From contig WTPW01000718.1 of the NCBI GenBank assembly GCA_009809945.1, positions 170,870 to 234,869 on the forward strand: a stretch of 64,000 bases of DNA, in the 5' to 3' direction. Source of the DNA: Gigaspora margarita (taxonomy: Eukaryota > Glomeromycota > Glomeromycetes > Diversisporales > Gigasporaceae). Shown here in pieces: positions 1 through 10,171 of the stretch; the first letter of the stretch is position 1, and each line of letters begins with the position of its first letter. The position numbers and the translations under genes are program-made. The notes under the pieces are model-generated. The model worked only from the letters and a program-made list of their open reading frames with translations. It searched no databases and had not been told where the DNA came from.

Positions 1-186
1 ATTTATTTTTTTATTTAATAATTTGTAATTTTTTTTAACATTTTTTTGTGCCACCCAGATCGCCCAATCAGATAAGTTTTATTTTTTTTAATTAAATTTG
101 CTTTAAATTGTTTTAATCATACTTACTGTAATACTTTCTTTATCTTTAGAAGTTTATATTTACTGCTGCTTCTCTTTCTTCCCACC

Positions 187-1000
187 GTTGGAGCTATCGT
201 TACTGGAGGTTTCGGGTAATTTTTATCTTGGTGTCATTTTTTTTTCTTATATTTACCACTTTTCTTTTTTCCGGTTTTGATTTCACCGTTGGAGCTGTCA
301 TTACTGGAATTATTGGAGTCATGGTTTTTTTTTCTTATATATTTGCATGGAGCTAGGTAAGCAACTTGCGAAAATTCTTGTGCAAGAACTTTACGATTAG
401 AAGGATCCATTATAACTTCTGGCATTATGATTCTCATTTGGTGGATAATGTTTTCTGTAAGAATGTGGTTGTATTGGACTGGGCCTCTCTTTCTTCTGGG
501 TGTGATTTCGCCATTAGAGCTATCATTACTGGAGGTTTTAGGTAAGTTTTTTGTCTTGTTGACATTTTTTTTTCTATATATTTACTGCTTTTCTTCTTCC
601 GGGTTTGATTTCGCCATTGGAGCCATCCTTACTAGAGTTATTGGAGTCACCATTTTCTTCATCTTGGAGGCAGTTTTTTTTTTTTATATATTTGTATCTC
701 TTTCATCTGAGTATGATTTTGCTGTTGGAGCCATTGTTACTAGAGGTTTCGGGTAAGTTTTCACCTTGGAGTCAGTTTTTTTTTTCTTTTTTTATATTTA
801 CTGCTTTTCTTTTTCCAGGTTTGATTTTGTCGTTGGAGCTGTCGTTACTGGAGTTATTAGAATCGCTATTTTCTTCGTCTTGGAGGCAGTGGGTTTTTTT
901 ATATATTTTCTTCTCTTTCTTCTGGGTTTCGCTATTGGAGCTATCATTTCTGGAGTTATTGGAGTCGCCGTTTTTGGTGTAGCATTGTCATGGAGTTGTC
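187..1000 (-). repeat. Degenerate ~105-bp minisatellite, minus strand reads Ser/Asn-rich peptide
   Basis: Seven recognisable copies of a unit begin near 187, 288, 513, 616, 723, 832 and 933. Spacing is 101-109 bp, except one gap of 225 bp that equals two units. On the minus strand the units read as variants of DSNNSSNDSSN followed by EIKPGKRKAVNI, broken by stops. An open frame at 437-234 (67 codons) contains one such unit behind the segment KVLAQEFSQVAYLAP. I read this as the remains of a repeat-bearing coding exon, or a minisatellite that happens to read through. No known domain was recognised. Confidence 0.5.
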
Positions 1001-1324
1001 ATACTATTGATGTTTCATTGTAAATTGTGCTGTTTATTGTTCATTTTGTTAGGAAGTTAGTGGTGTTTGTGTCATGTTTTTATGGTATTTGTGTCGCAAG
1101 GCATTTTTGTGGCATCTTTTGTAATATGGTTTGTAGTTTTTTTTAATAAAAATATATTATTTTTTATTATTTTTATAAAATTTATAATTTACCAATATAA
1201 TAAATTACATTATTAAAATATATGAATATTTGAATATATTCTTTTAATATGATATATAAAAATTTAGCTAGCATTTAATATTTAGGCGAGCATATAGTAA
1301 TTTATTATTATTTGCTTTTTACAA
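1001..1324. other. AT-rich intergenic DNA
   Basis: This stretch follows the minisatellite and is almost pure A+T from about 1140. No ORF, inverted repeat or RNA-like structure was seen. Confidence 0.5.
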
Positions 1325-1640
1325 TCTGCGCAGAAAATTAAATCTGGCAGAAAATGAAGAAAAAATTTCTTTAACGATTGCTAGCAGGGTCACAGATCTG
1401 CATTAATTTTTAATAATTGTTTTTTTAAAAAATTTGCACAGAGCTGTACTAAAAAAACTTTCCCGATGTGCACAGATATTGAATTGTTAATTTGCGCAGA
1501 AAATTAAATCTGTGCAGAAAATTAAAAAAATTTCTTCAATGATCGCTAGCAGGGTCACAAATCTGTATTAATTTTTAATAATTGTTTTTTTTTAGAAATT
1601 TGTACAGAGCTGCACTAAAAAAACTTTCCTAATGTATGCA
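1325..1640. repeat. Direct repeat, two copies offset by 166 bp
   Basis: The motif GCGCAGAAAATTAAATCTG starts at 1328 and again at 1494. In both copies it is followed by a shared segment containing CGATTGCTAGCAGGGTCACA (second copy CGATCGCTAGCAGGGTCACA), then TTTTTAATAATTG, then CAGAGCTG. Copies differ by scattered substitutions. There is no coding potential. It may be a dimerised non-autonomous element or a local tandem duplication. Confidence 0.7.
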
Positions 1641-1694
1641 TGTTTATACATATAGATCAGTACCAAATTATTAATTTATATATAAAATAACAAA

Positions 1695-1918
1695 GTTTAC
1701 CATATTCTATCATAAATAAGCACCCTTTTTTAAAATTTTAACTTAAATATCTTAACAGTTAACTCATCTAATTTAATAAAATTTGATTTATTTCAATTTT
1801 ATAATTTTATAAAATTTAAATAAAACAAATTTTATTAAATTTGATTGGATAATTGTTATGATATTTAAGTTTAAAATTTTAAAAAAAGGGTGCTTATTTA
1901 TGATAGGATATAGTAAAC
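1695..1918. mobile_element. Foldback MITE (224 bp)
   Basis: The arms starting GTTTACCATATTCTATCATA and ending GATAGGATATAGTAAAC are near-perfect inverted repeats. Further in, AAATAAGCACCC pairs with GGGTGCTTATTT. The centre is a copy of the palindromic core module found across the window (TTTTATTAAATTTGATTGG then ATTGTTATGATATTTAAG). No protein is encoded, so it would need transposase from elsewhere. Confidence 0.7.
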
Positions 1919-1929
1919 TGTTATAACTA

Positions 1930-2110
1930 GAATTGGCATTGGACAATGTCCAAATAAATTTAATTGAACAACTGGACATTTGGATATAGTCCAAATGTCC
2001 AAATAATTTTTTGGACCTTCAGACATTGGACAATGTCCAAATAAATTGTAAGACTTATTGGACATATATTCAAATAGTCAATTGAACATATGTCCAATTG
2101 TCCAATAATT
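1930..2110. repeat. Cluster of TGGACA/TGTCCA dyads
   Basis: At least ten TGGACA or TGTCCA hexamers lie here, often as full dyads such as ATTGGACAATGTCCAAAT. A similar cluster lies at 4548-4635 in opposite order. Just outside the two clusters, GTTATAACTAGA (1922) and TCTGGTTATAAC (about 4650) are inverted relative to each other. The two clusters may therefore be subterminal regions of one 2.7-kb element filled by later insertions. That larger reading is tentative. Confidence 0.5.
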
Positions 2111-2154
2111 TTATTGTACAATTTTAATAATATGATAACAAAAGCTTTATCATA

Positions 2155-2720
2155 TGGGGTGAGTTAATAGAAAAGGGACAAAGTTTTTCTAAGTAAAAGT
2201 TTTCTTGACATTAAGCTTAAATATCTTAACAACTATCTTAATACCGTATATTCCCAAAAATAAGCTACTCTGAAAATAAGCTACCCCCCTGTTTTTTTTC
2301 AAAAATCTCAAAAAATGCATTAGCAGTTGCTATATATAAAACTTTTTTTTATACTATGTAAACATCAAAAGTGCGATTAAGTAAAGTTGTTTAGCTCATC
2401 AAAATACACCTATAGTAAAATTTGGTGTTATTTGTACAACTTTTTATTAGTACGTTTTTCAATTTTTTCAAAAACGTCTATACGCTAAAAATAAGCTACC
2501 CCCATTTTTTTGTGTAATTTTTGGCCCAAAAAAGGTAGCTTATTTTCGGGAATATACAGTAAATTTAATAATTTTTTTTATTTTAATTCTATATAATTTC
2601 AAGATTAAAATAAAAAAAATTTTAGCAAATTTGATTAAATAGTTGTCAAGATATTTTAATTTAAAAATTAAAAAAAATTTACTAAAAACGATTTGTCCCT
2701 TTTCTATTGACTCATCCCTA
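2155..2720. mobile_element. MITE with GGGTGAGTTAATAGAAAAGG ends, split by a second MITE
   Basis: The left end GTGAGTTAATAGAAAAGGGA is inverted at the right end as TCCCTTTTCTATTGACTCAT. Once the inner MITE at 2244-2559 is removed, the interior is the palindromic core module (AATTTGATTAAATAGTTGTC next to AAGATATTTTAATTT). It is non-coding. The copy at 3308-3547 has related ends. Confidence 0.7.
2244..2559. mobile_element. Tc1/mariner-like MITE, family A copy 1
   Basis: Terminal repeats CCGTATATTCCC and its inverse are followed inside by AAAATAAGCTAC, with TA on both sides (2242-2243 and 2560-2561) as a dinucleotide TSD. It is 316 bp and non-coding. Copies of the same family lie at 4019-4333 and 47767-48060. 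The TA duplication fits the Tc1/mariner mode of insertion; no transposase is present. Confidence 0.85.
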
Positions 2721-3258
2721 TATATTGCTATCTCAGAAAATAAGCTACCTCTGCTTTTTTAGTCAACAAACTCAAAATGTCTTTGACCTGAAAATAAGCT
2801 ACTTTACAATCAATAATAGTTGCTATATAATAAAGTCCAAAGTTTATTATATAAATTGATTATAGTTGTTTATATAACTTTTTTAGGAGATCAAAATATA
2901 CATACTCTTAAATTTTTAACAATTTTAAAAAACTTTTATTAATTAGTTGTTAATTTTTACATTCAATAAATAAATTAAAATTTTTTTAACAAAATATATT
3001 TATTGAAATTAAAAATTAAAAGCCAAATAATAAAAGGTACTCCAATTCTAATAAAACTTACAATATATATATATTTTAGTCTTCCAAACAAGTTTACTTA
3101 AGTGCTAATGATTGAGTTACTTAGTATAATTTAAACTTTACTATGTATTAACTATTTGCAATTAACCAAAAATTGATTATATCCAAAAATAAGCTACTTT
3201 TAGATTTTTTGTGTTTAAAATCGTTCAAAAGAGGGAGCTCATTTTTCAGAAACAATAT
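2721..3258. mobile_element. Diverged MITE related to family A
   Basis: The left part ATATTGCTATCTCAGAAAAT with AAGCTACCTCTG is inverted, with mismatches, in AAAAGAGGGAGCTCATTTTT at the right. The interior carries the cassette TAGTTGCTATATAATAAAGT and GGAGATCAAAATATACATA, shared with the foldbacks at 44410-46031 and 48380-49716. It abuts the preceding MITE directly. Confidence 0.55.
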
Positions 3259-3307
3259 CAACTACAATAATGCCTCTTTAATTTACAATAATAATTTATT
3301 AATAAAT

Positions 3308-3547
3308 AGAGTAAGTTAATAGAAATCAAGCAAATTTTTTAGTAACTTTTTTTAAAAGTTTAAATCAAAATAACTTAACAAGAACTTGATCAAATTTGAT
3401 AAATTTTTTAAATTAATTCTTTAAGTTTATAAAATTAATTTAAAAAAAATTTATCAAATTTGATTAAATTTTTGTTAAATTATTTTGTTCAAAGTTTTGA
3501 AAAAATTTTATTATAAAAAATTTGCTTGATTTTTATTGATTTACTCC
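3308..3547. mobile_element. Foldback MITE (240 bp) around the core module
   Basis: GAGTAAGTTAATAGAAATCA at the left is inverted as TGATTTTTATTGATTTACTC at the right. The two arms pair along nearly the whole length through the core module (TTGATCAAATTTGATAAATT ... TTATCAAATTTGATTAAATT). It is non-coding. Confidence 0.7.
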
Positions 3548-4018
3548 AAAAGGTTTCTAATTAAAAGTATTGATTTAGCTAATGTATTTTATTAGGTGTG
3601 TTTTTTTTATAATATGCCTTTATTAAATTAAAAATAAAATCAACAGTTATCATTATTCTTTTTGAAATACAATTATTTTACAGTTTCTGATTAATCATTT
3701 TTCATTAGAGCAATACCAAATATATATTTTTAAACTTGTATGTATATGTTGTACCCAGATTTGGAATTTGTTCCAATTTGGAATCTGGCCTAATCCTACT
3801 TCTAACACTAGCCCTAACCCTAACTCTAAAGTCACTTAAAGTCCTAATTCTGCTACAAAATTCTTATCTGGGGCAGCCCAATTCTGAATTGGGCACCAGG
3901 GTACAATATATATATATAAACATATTGCAAGTAAAATAGAATTTAAGTTGGTTTAGTAGTATGAATATATATATATATATATATATTTTTATAATAATAA
4001 TGATTATTATTATTAGTA
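3548..4018. other. AT-rich spacer with telomere-like CCCTAACCCTAA tract
   Basis: It contains GCCCTAACCCTAACTCTAA near 3811-3829, flanked by a short dyad TTGGAATTTGTTCCAA at 3760-3775, and an (AT)n tract near 3965-3987. No gene was found. The short ORF at 3736-3939 crosses these repeats and is not credible. Confidence 0.5.
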
Positions 4019-4333
4019 CTGTATATTCCTGAAAATAAGCTACTCCAAAAATAAGCTACCCTCCTGTTTTTTTTCAAAAATCTTAAAAAACGCATTGGTA
4101 GTTGCTACATATAAACTTTTTTTATACTAAGTAAACATCAAAAGTACAATTAAGTAAATTTGTTCAACGCATCAAAATACACCTAAAGTAAAAATTTGGT
4201 GTCATTTGGACAACTTTTTATTAGTACATTTTTCAATTTTTTCAAAAATATCTATACGCTAAAAATAAGCTACCCCCATTTTTTCATGTAATTTTTGGCC
4301 CAAAAAAGGTAGCTTATTTTCAGGAATATATGG
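4019..4333. mobile_element. Tc1/mariner-like MITE, family A copy 2
   Basis: The ends CTGTATATTCCTGAAAATAA and TTATTTTCAGGAATATATGG are inverted. TA flanks both sides (4017-4018, 4334-4335). It is 315 bp and collinear with the copy at 2244-2559, including the internal TAAGCTACCC motifs and the ATCAAAATACACCTA segment. Confidence 0.85.
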
Positions 4334-4833
4334 TATACTTTTTAAAATATACTGTAAATTAGAAATATTTTGAAATTGTAATCTTACCTATATAATAATT
4401 ATATTTTTATAAATAAACGGAACTAAGAAAAGACCTCTATTTAAAAAAGAAAAAAAAAATTAGAAATATTTTGTATTAGTGAATATTGGTCTGAATTGAG
4501 TTTAATTTAGACCAAAATTAAATTAATTTTTTTTTAATGTCCAATAAAAAAAGTTACTATGTCCAATCAAATTATTTGGACAATTGGACATTGTTCAAAT
4601 ATTCAAATATTCAAATTGTCCAGATATCCAATATCATAACATGTTATCTCTGGTTATAACACTGTTAAAAATAAAAAATAAAAGAAAATCCTTTTACAGA
4701 AATGTATTTTGGGTTATAATCTATCAATTTGTAAGAGAGTTTTTTGATTTAATAATTTTTTGTCAAGTTATACTATTTTTAAAATAATTAATAAAATTGG
4801 ATATCTTAAGCTATCTACCACTATAATAAAATT

Positions 4834-5622
4834 TATACAGTGCAGAACAGTATTAACCAATACTCCCATATCAAATTTTAGAATAAATACTCGATTCTAA
4901 TTGGCTAATATAATATAATTAGTTGTGATGGATCAAAAATCACTTATGTGTTTCTTTTTTTAATATATTAAATACCAAATTTCAGTTTCTTAGTAAACTT
5001 TAAATTGAATTAAAATAAAATAAAAATCTTTTTTAACCAAATTATAGCTTAGGCTTAAAGCTACAAATTGGTTAAAAGATTTTGTTAAAAATTTTTTTAT
5101 TTTTATTATATGGTGGCATCGGCCTTAAATCTACAATCACATGATTTGTTCACTTTTTTTTTGCTATATAACCTTAATGGAATAAATTGGAAATAGACTA
5201 TCATTTAACCTAAATTACAAGCATGCTCTAAAAATAAATAGAAAATTTGCCTGGTTAGCTCCGATACTAGCAGATTTTATAAAATTTTATAGATCACATG
5301 GTCTATATCTGACAATTTGATTGGTCAAAAAATAAAATCATATTTGTTTACTTTTTTACAATTTATTAATAAAATAGGCAAACTTTGAAAGGCTACTACA
5401 CTATTAGTTCAATGTTAAATTTAAATTTAAACCACAAGTTTTGTTCTTAAAGACAAGAAGAACAAATCTTATGGTTTATTTTTGCATTTTATAAATTTTT
5501 AAAAGAGGAGTAGCATTTTTTGTAACGCCAATTTTTATGTAGATTTAAAGCTGCAGACATCATATCAAGTTTTGTAAAATATATATAAAAAGGTGTTAGT
5601 ATATAGTATTCTGCATTGTATA
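4834..5622. mobile_element. Non-autonomous element with TATACARTGCAGAA ends, copy 1
   Basis: TATACAGTGCAGAACAGTAT at the left is inverted in ATAGTATTCTGCATTGTATA at the right. The interior (GATTCTAATTGGCTAATATA near 4900) is repeated in the copy at 28631-29284. No transposase ORF is present. The superfamily cannot be assigned because no clear TSD was found. Confidence 0.65.
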
Positions 5623-5773
5623 AAATATTTATAATATAATGAATATATATTATATCTAATAAAAAAATTCTAATTTAATTATGTAAATTCAGATATTTGG
5701 ATAATAGGGTTGCATTATTTTTGCAAATTTGTATAAATTTTTGTAAACTTATACTTTGTAATACTATATAATT

Positions 5774-5926
5774 AGGGCCATGTCATTAATCACCTGATTA
5801 TTTTTTATCAGAGGCCTACCCCCTCCCTCTTCTTTAATATATATATAGTCAGGTTCTTATATATAATTTCAACTTTTTTTACCCCCTCCCCCTCTAAAAA
5901 ATCACCTGATTTTTGGCACTCCCCTT
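5774..5926. mobile_element. Small MITE with two C-rich tracts
   Basis: AGGGCCATGTCATTAATCA at the left matches the inverse of GATTTTTGGCACTCCCCT at the right. Two pyrimidine tracts, TACCCCCTCCCTCTT and ACCCCCTCCCCCTCT, lie in the same orientation. The layout matches the better-preserved copy at 46349-46503. Confidence 0.55.
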
Positions 5927-6269
5927 ACTATAGTGCAAATTTTCATAAATCTTAACATATGCAAGATTTTGAAATAAATGCAATTTTTTGAAAGTTTACA
6001 CTGTGTAATTATTTATAGAGGTTTACACATATTTTTTGATAATATATATAATCATATAATATAAATCACGATATTAGATATGATTATATAAGGTAATTGC
6101 TATATATTTATAATCACTATTTTTGCTACAACAAACTGTGTAATTATAAAGAAGAAAGACAGTATAAGATAATAAGCTATAATAATAATATAAAATAATG
6201 ATAAAAGATAACAGCTTAAAATAAGGAGTTATAATAATGAGCTAAGATAACATGTTAAGATACAATTTA

Positions 6270-8015
6270 ATATAACTAATGATAAATGTTGCAGCCAGTG
6301 TTGGAAATATTATGTTTCATGTTCTTATGAGAACATCACTTTTAATTTGAGAACATTTACAAAATTTAAGATGTTCTCTATTAAATTTTTTGTGAGAACA
6401 TTAAGTTTGAAAAATATGTTCTCTATGTAAATATATAAAGTAATAAAAAATTGTTTTATTAATATAGTAGTTTAAATCATTAATTAAGTTTATAAATATT
6501 TAATTGTTAGTTGTTGAAATAGAAGACAATTTAGTGTTTTTGAATTACAGAAAAATTTTGGATTATATAATTTATTGGGTTATCCATTCTCAGTTTTGGT
6601 GTAATATAGTTGCATAGCTACATTATTCTATAGTACTGGATAGTAAAATGCATCCACTTTTATCAATAAAACTTTAAATCATTATAACATTTTAAAACAA
6701 GTTAAATCAAAAAACCTTTTGACAAATTGATAGATTTTTTTGCTAAACTACATTTCTGTCAAAGGATTTTTTATTACTTTTGTTTTAAAGAAGTTATTAA
6801 AGTTAAAGTTTGTAATGATATTAAAAATTGGCATTTAATATAAAAAACAAAAAGAAAATATAAATATTTAATTGACCAATTAGAATCAATTGCATCAAAA
6901 TTAGCCAATCTGAATTGATTATTTAAGAATCAAAATTTTGTGCTCTATATAAATAGAGCAGATGTCTTATACTGTCTAGTATGTACAAACTTTGATATAC
7001 CAGTCATATAATTTATATTGAATACCAATTAATCAAAATTTAATCTAAGTTTTTAGAAAGCTAAACTCACTATGATGATAACATAAATTTCTTACAAGAA
7101 AATTACTTAGCAAATCTTTAGTTATTATAATTTTAAACTTTAGTGCTATTTTTAAATTTTATATTAAAAATCTTTTGAATTTATAAATTCACTAAATTCA
7201 TTATAGTGAAGAAGAATAATATATTATATTTACTATATTATTTATTTAAATATTTAAGAAACATTAAAGGCTTATCTAAAAATTAAATATACAAGTTGGA
7301 TTAAACCAATAATATCTCCAACATTATATAAAAGCCTAAAATATTAAATTGTATTTTTTTTTTTAAAAAAATAAATATATGAACTATAGTTTTATTTTTT
7401 TAAATAATTTATCTTTGTTTATAAATTTTAGATAAATAAATTATATTCTTTATTATTTTACCATGAATAATTTTTTTAAATATATTAATTAAAAATGAAA
7501 ATTAAAAAATAAATAAAAGAAGTTTAAAAGTATAAATTAAGAGAGAGAATAAGAAAACGAAAATAATTGCAAAAAGAGAAAGTAAGTGTGAAAAAGAGAG
7601 AGAGAGAGAAAAAGGAAGAGAGAAAGAGAAAGAGTGAAAGAGAGAGAGAAGAAGAGGAAGAGAGAGAAAAAATTTTTTTTTATTTGAGAACATTAAAAAA
7701 TTTTTGAGAACATTAAATTAAATAAATATGTTCTCATGAGAACATAAATTTCAAAACAGATTTCCAACACTGGTTGCGGCTAAAGCTGGAAATGGCTGAA
7801 GCTGGAAATCAGATAAGCTGATTTAAAAAAATAAGTCCTACCAAAATCCACTTATACTTTTTTATTATTAAAACTAACCCTAAACCCTAACCTAACCCTA
7901 AAAAATACCCCTAACAAAAGGCCCTAAAATTTTTTAAAAATTTAATATTAAAATAATTAAAATTTACAGCATCAGCCATTTCTAGCATTAGCTGCGACAA
8001 TAAATAATAATAAAA
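6270..8015. mobile_element. MITE interrupted by a hAT element
   Basis: Removing the insertion at 6296-7772 joins ATGATAAATGTTGCAGC to TAAAGCTGGAAATGGCTGA. This is inverted at the right end in TCAGCCATTTCTAGCATTA followed by GCTGCGACAATAAATAATAA. The interior has telomere-like CCCTAAACCCTAACC (near 7877) and the segment CCTACCAAAATCCACTTATA, which recurs in elements at 25086-25318 and 58735-59145. Confidence 0.65.
6296..7772. mobile_element. Non-autonomous hAT-type element (1477 bp) with 8-bp TSD
   Basis: The ends CAGTGTTGGAAAT and ATTTCCAACACTG are perfect inverted repeats. They are followed inside by copies of the dyad ATGTTCTYATGAGAACAT, a likely subterminal transposase-binding repeat (inference). 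The flanks GTTGCAGC (6288-6295) and GTTGCGGC (7773-7780) are an 8-bp TSD with one mismatch. CAG-type ends plus an 8-bp TSD are the hAT hallmark. No transposase remains. The interior has a long GA-rich tract at about 7540-7670, which explains a spurious minus-strand ORF at 7502-7693. Confidence 0.85.
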
Positions 8016-8027
8016 TGTTAAGAAAAA

Positions 8028-8241
8028 CTATTTGTCACACCCTGTAACACATCACAGCCCATAAGGTCTTAAGGCCTTATTAATATTAAAGTAGGATTAA
8101 ATTAGAGTTAAAATCAAAATTAATACAGAATTGTAAGAGGATCATTTTTTGTTAAAAGTGCAATAGGTATTATTTTAGTAAAATTTTGAGTTATAAATAT
8201 ATCTGGGACAAATAAGGCATATTGCAGGGTGCAACAAATAG
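8028..8241. mobile_element. MITE with CTATTTGTYRCACCCTG ends (214 bp)
   Basis: CTATTTGTCACACCCTGTAA at the left is inverted at the right as TTGCAGGGTGCAACAAATAG. It is non-coding; the interior includes the dyad AAGGTCTTAAGGCCTTA. No clear TSD was identified. Confidence 0.7.
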
Positions 8242-8302
8242 ATTCCTCCAAAGTTAAAATATAACATTTTAAAGAATAAAAAAAGATTTTTTAATAAACT
8301 AA

Positions 8303-9128
8303 TATAGTCTAGTGCAAAAAGTTCTGTACCTCCAGCTCTAAAATTAATTTTATCTATATATAAAAGTTTTTTAATTTTAACAATTTATTTATAATTTTTT
8401 ATGTCAAATAAAGTAGGTTCTGAGCTATCTTTTGATATATTTTTTGTTACTGTTTTATAAATATTTTGTAGAGCAATAAATGTTTTTAAAAATTCAATTA
8501 AATTAAAAAAAAAATAGATTTTTTTTAAAAAATTTAGATTTTGGTTATTTTTGCAAGCTATATACGGTGTATTGGGTTTGTATTACGCAAGTGCATAGCC
8601 ATGCATATACTGAATATATGTTTAAAATTTTAGCTTAATTGGATCAATAGTTGTCGAGAAATAAATTTTTAAAGTTTAATATTCATTTTACTATATAGTA
8701 CAAAAATTACTATGTAATTTTGTACAACTTTTGTACTATATAGTAAAATGAACATTAAACTTTAAAAATTTATTTCTTGACAACTACTGATACAATTAAG
8801 CTAAAATTTTAACCATATATTCAGTATATTCATAGCTATGCACTTGCATAATACAAACCCATTATACTGCATATAGCTTCAAAAATGACCAAAATCTAAT
8901 TTTTTTAAAAAAAATCTATTTTTTTAATTTAATTGAATTTTTAAAAAAATTTATTGCTCAACAAAATATTTATAAAACAGTAACAAAAAATATATCAAAA
9001 GATAGCTCAGAACCTACTTTATTTGATATAAAAAAATTATAAATAATTTGTTAAAATTAAAAAACTTTATATATAGATAAAATTAATTTTAAAGCTTAAA
9101 GTACAGAACTTTTTGTACCGGACCATAT
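8303..9128. mobile_element. Large foldback element (826 bp)
   Basis: The left arm (8303-8705) and right arm (8737-9128) are inverted repeats over about 400 bp each, with a loop near 8706-8736. The arm starts TATAGTCTAGTGCAAAAAG and ends CTTTTTGTACCGGACCATA. A short interior pair is TAGTACAAAAATTAC and its inverse. No coding capacity. As RNA it would form a long hairpin. Confidence 0.85.
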
Positions 9129-9615
9129 CAAAGTATTCACTAAAGTTTATACTATATTAATAATTATATAATATTTTTCCAAAATATATTTTTTTAGTTT
9201 CAAATTTCCATTTTGGTGCATAGGATTTTATTTGGTTTCATATTATAAATTATACATAAATGAGAGTACAATTAGCTATACATATACTTTTGATATTTAA
9301 TATAGTAGTTCTTTTTAAAGTATAGGGTATATAGATAATTTCTATTAATGAACTAGTTGCTAAAAATTTTATATTTAATAATAAAGAAATTTTTATTAAG
9401 TAATTATTTAAATTTTTAAATAAAATTGTAGAGAAGGTATTTCTAATTCTAAAAGTGGTCAAATCATTAAAATTGGCCCAGTAAATCATAAGATATAGTT
9501 GGTTTTATCTTTGTAACCCTATTTTCTTATTGTTTTCATATGATTTGATTGGCAATTTGTGATTAACCTCACAGAATAAACCCATCCCTGCAGAAGTTGA
9601 TACTATAAAACTTTG
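9129..9615. other. AT-rich spacer left of the LINE
   Basis: No supported gene lies here. The minus ORF at 9250-9489 has only AT-biased composition. The segment CATATGATTTGATTGGCAA near 9537 resembles the interior of the MITE at 28763-29092. The end of that family (CTCTACCCTTAA) reappears at 17608 on the other side of the LINE, so the LINE may have inserted into such a MITE (inference). Confidence 0.4.
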
Positions 9616-9901
9616 TCAAATTTTATTTTATTTTTTTTTTCCATTCGGCAGTCTTGCCCTTACTTTATTAGGTTTAATAATATTATACTATGAAATATTA
9701 AATTTTTCAAAGGGCTATTCCCTCTGACACCTAAATTACAAGTATTGGCTCACCCGGTTGTTCAAAAAAAAACACCTATGTGCGACCTGCTATAGTAAGA
9801 TTTACCTCCATACTAATTATCCTGCAAGCGGATTCATTAATATCTCCTCGGATGGTTCTTACACCTGTCAAGACTACTGATTAGATTTTCTACCATTCTG
9901 C

Positions 9902-10171
9902 TCATTGCCCACCTTTTATCCAACTCAAAACCTTATTTTTCGTCAAATCGAGTACTGATCTCCACCTTACATTGGTTTCTTCTTTTTTTTTACCACTTTT
10001 CTTTCCGTGAAGCTTAATACTCAGGTCTTTCTTTTCGCTTACTCTCTTTTCCTTCTTCTTTTTGGTCTTCTTTCTTTCCCTTTTGGTATCTGCACTAAAT
10101 CCTCTTTTTCCTTCCGCATAATACCATTTTCTTTTTTCTACTCCTGTACTAATTTGCATCTTGCGACCCAT
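9902..10171 (-). pseudogene. LINE ORF2, basic C-terminal tail (shifted frame)
   Basis: After the knuckle part ends at a TAG at 10138, a neighbouring frame continues with EKRKWYYAEGKRGFSAD and a stretch very rich in Lys and Arg. It ends in SWIKGGQ and a stop at 9902. The overlap at 10138-10171 suggests a frameshift rather than the true end of ORF2. The remaining 270 bp to the A-rich tail are 3' UTR. Confidence 0.6.

Noticed and set aside
7502-7693. Minus-strand 63-codon ORF rich in Ser, Leu and Phe
   Set aside because: It is a translation of a GA-rich low-complexity tract inside the hAT element.
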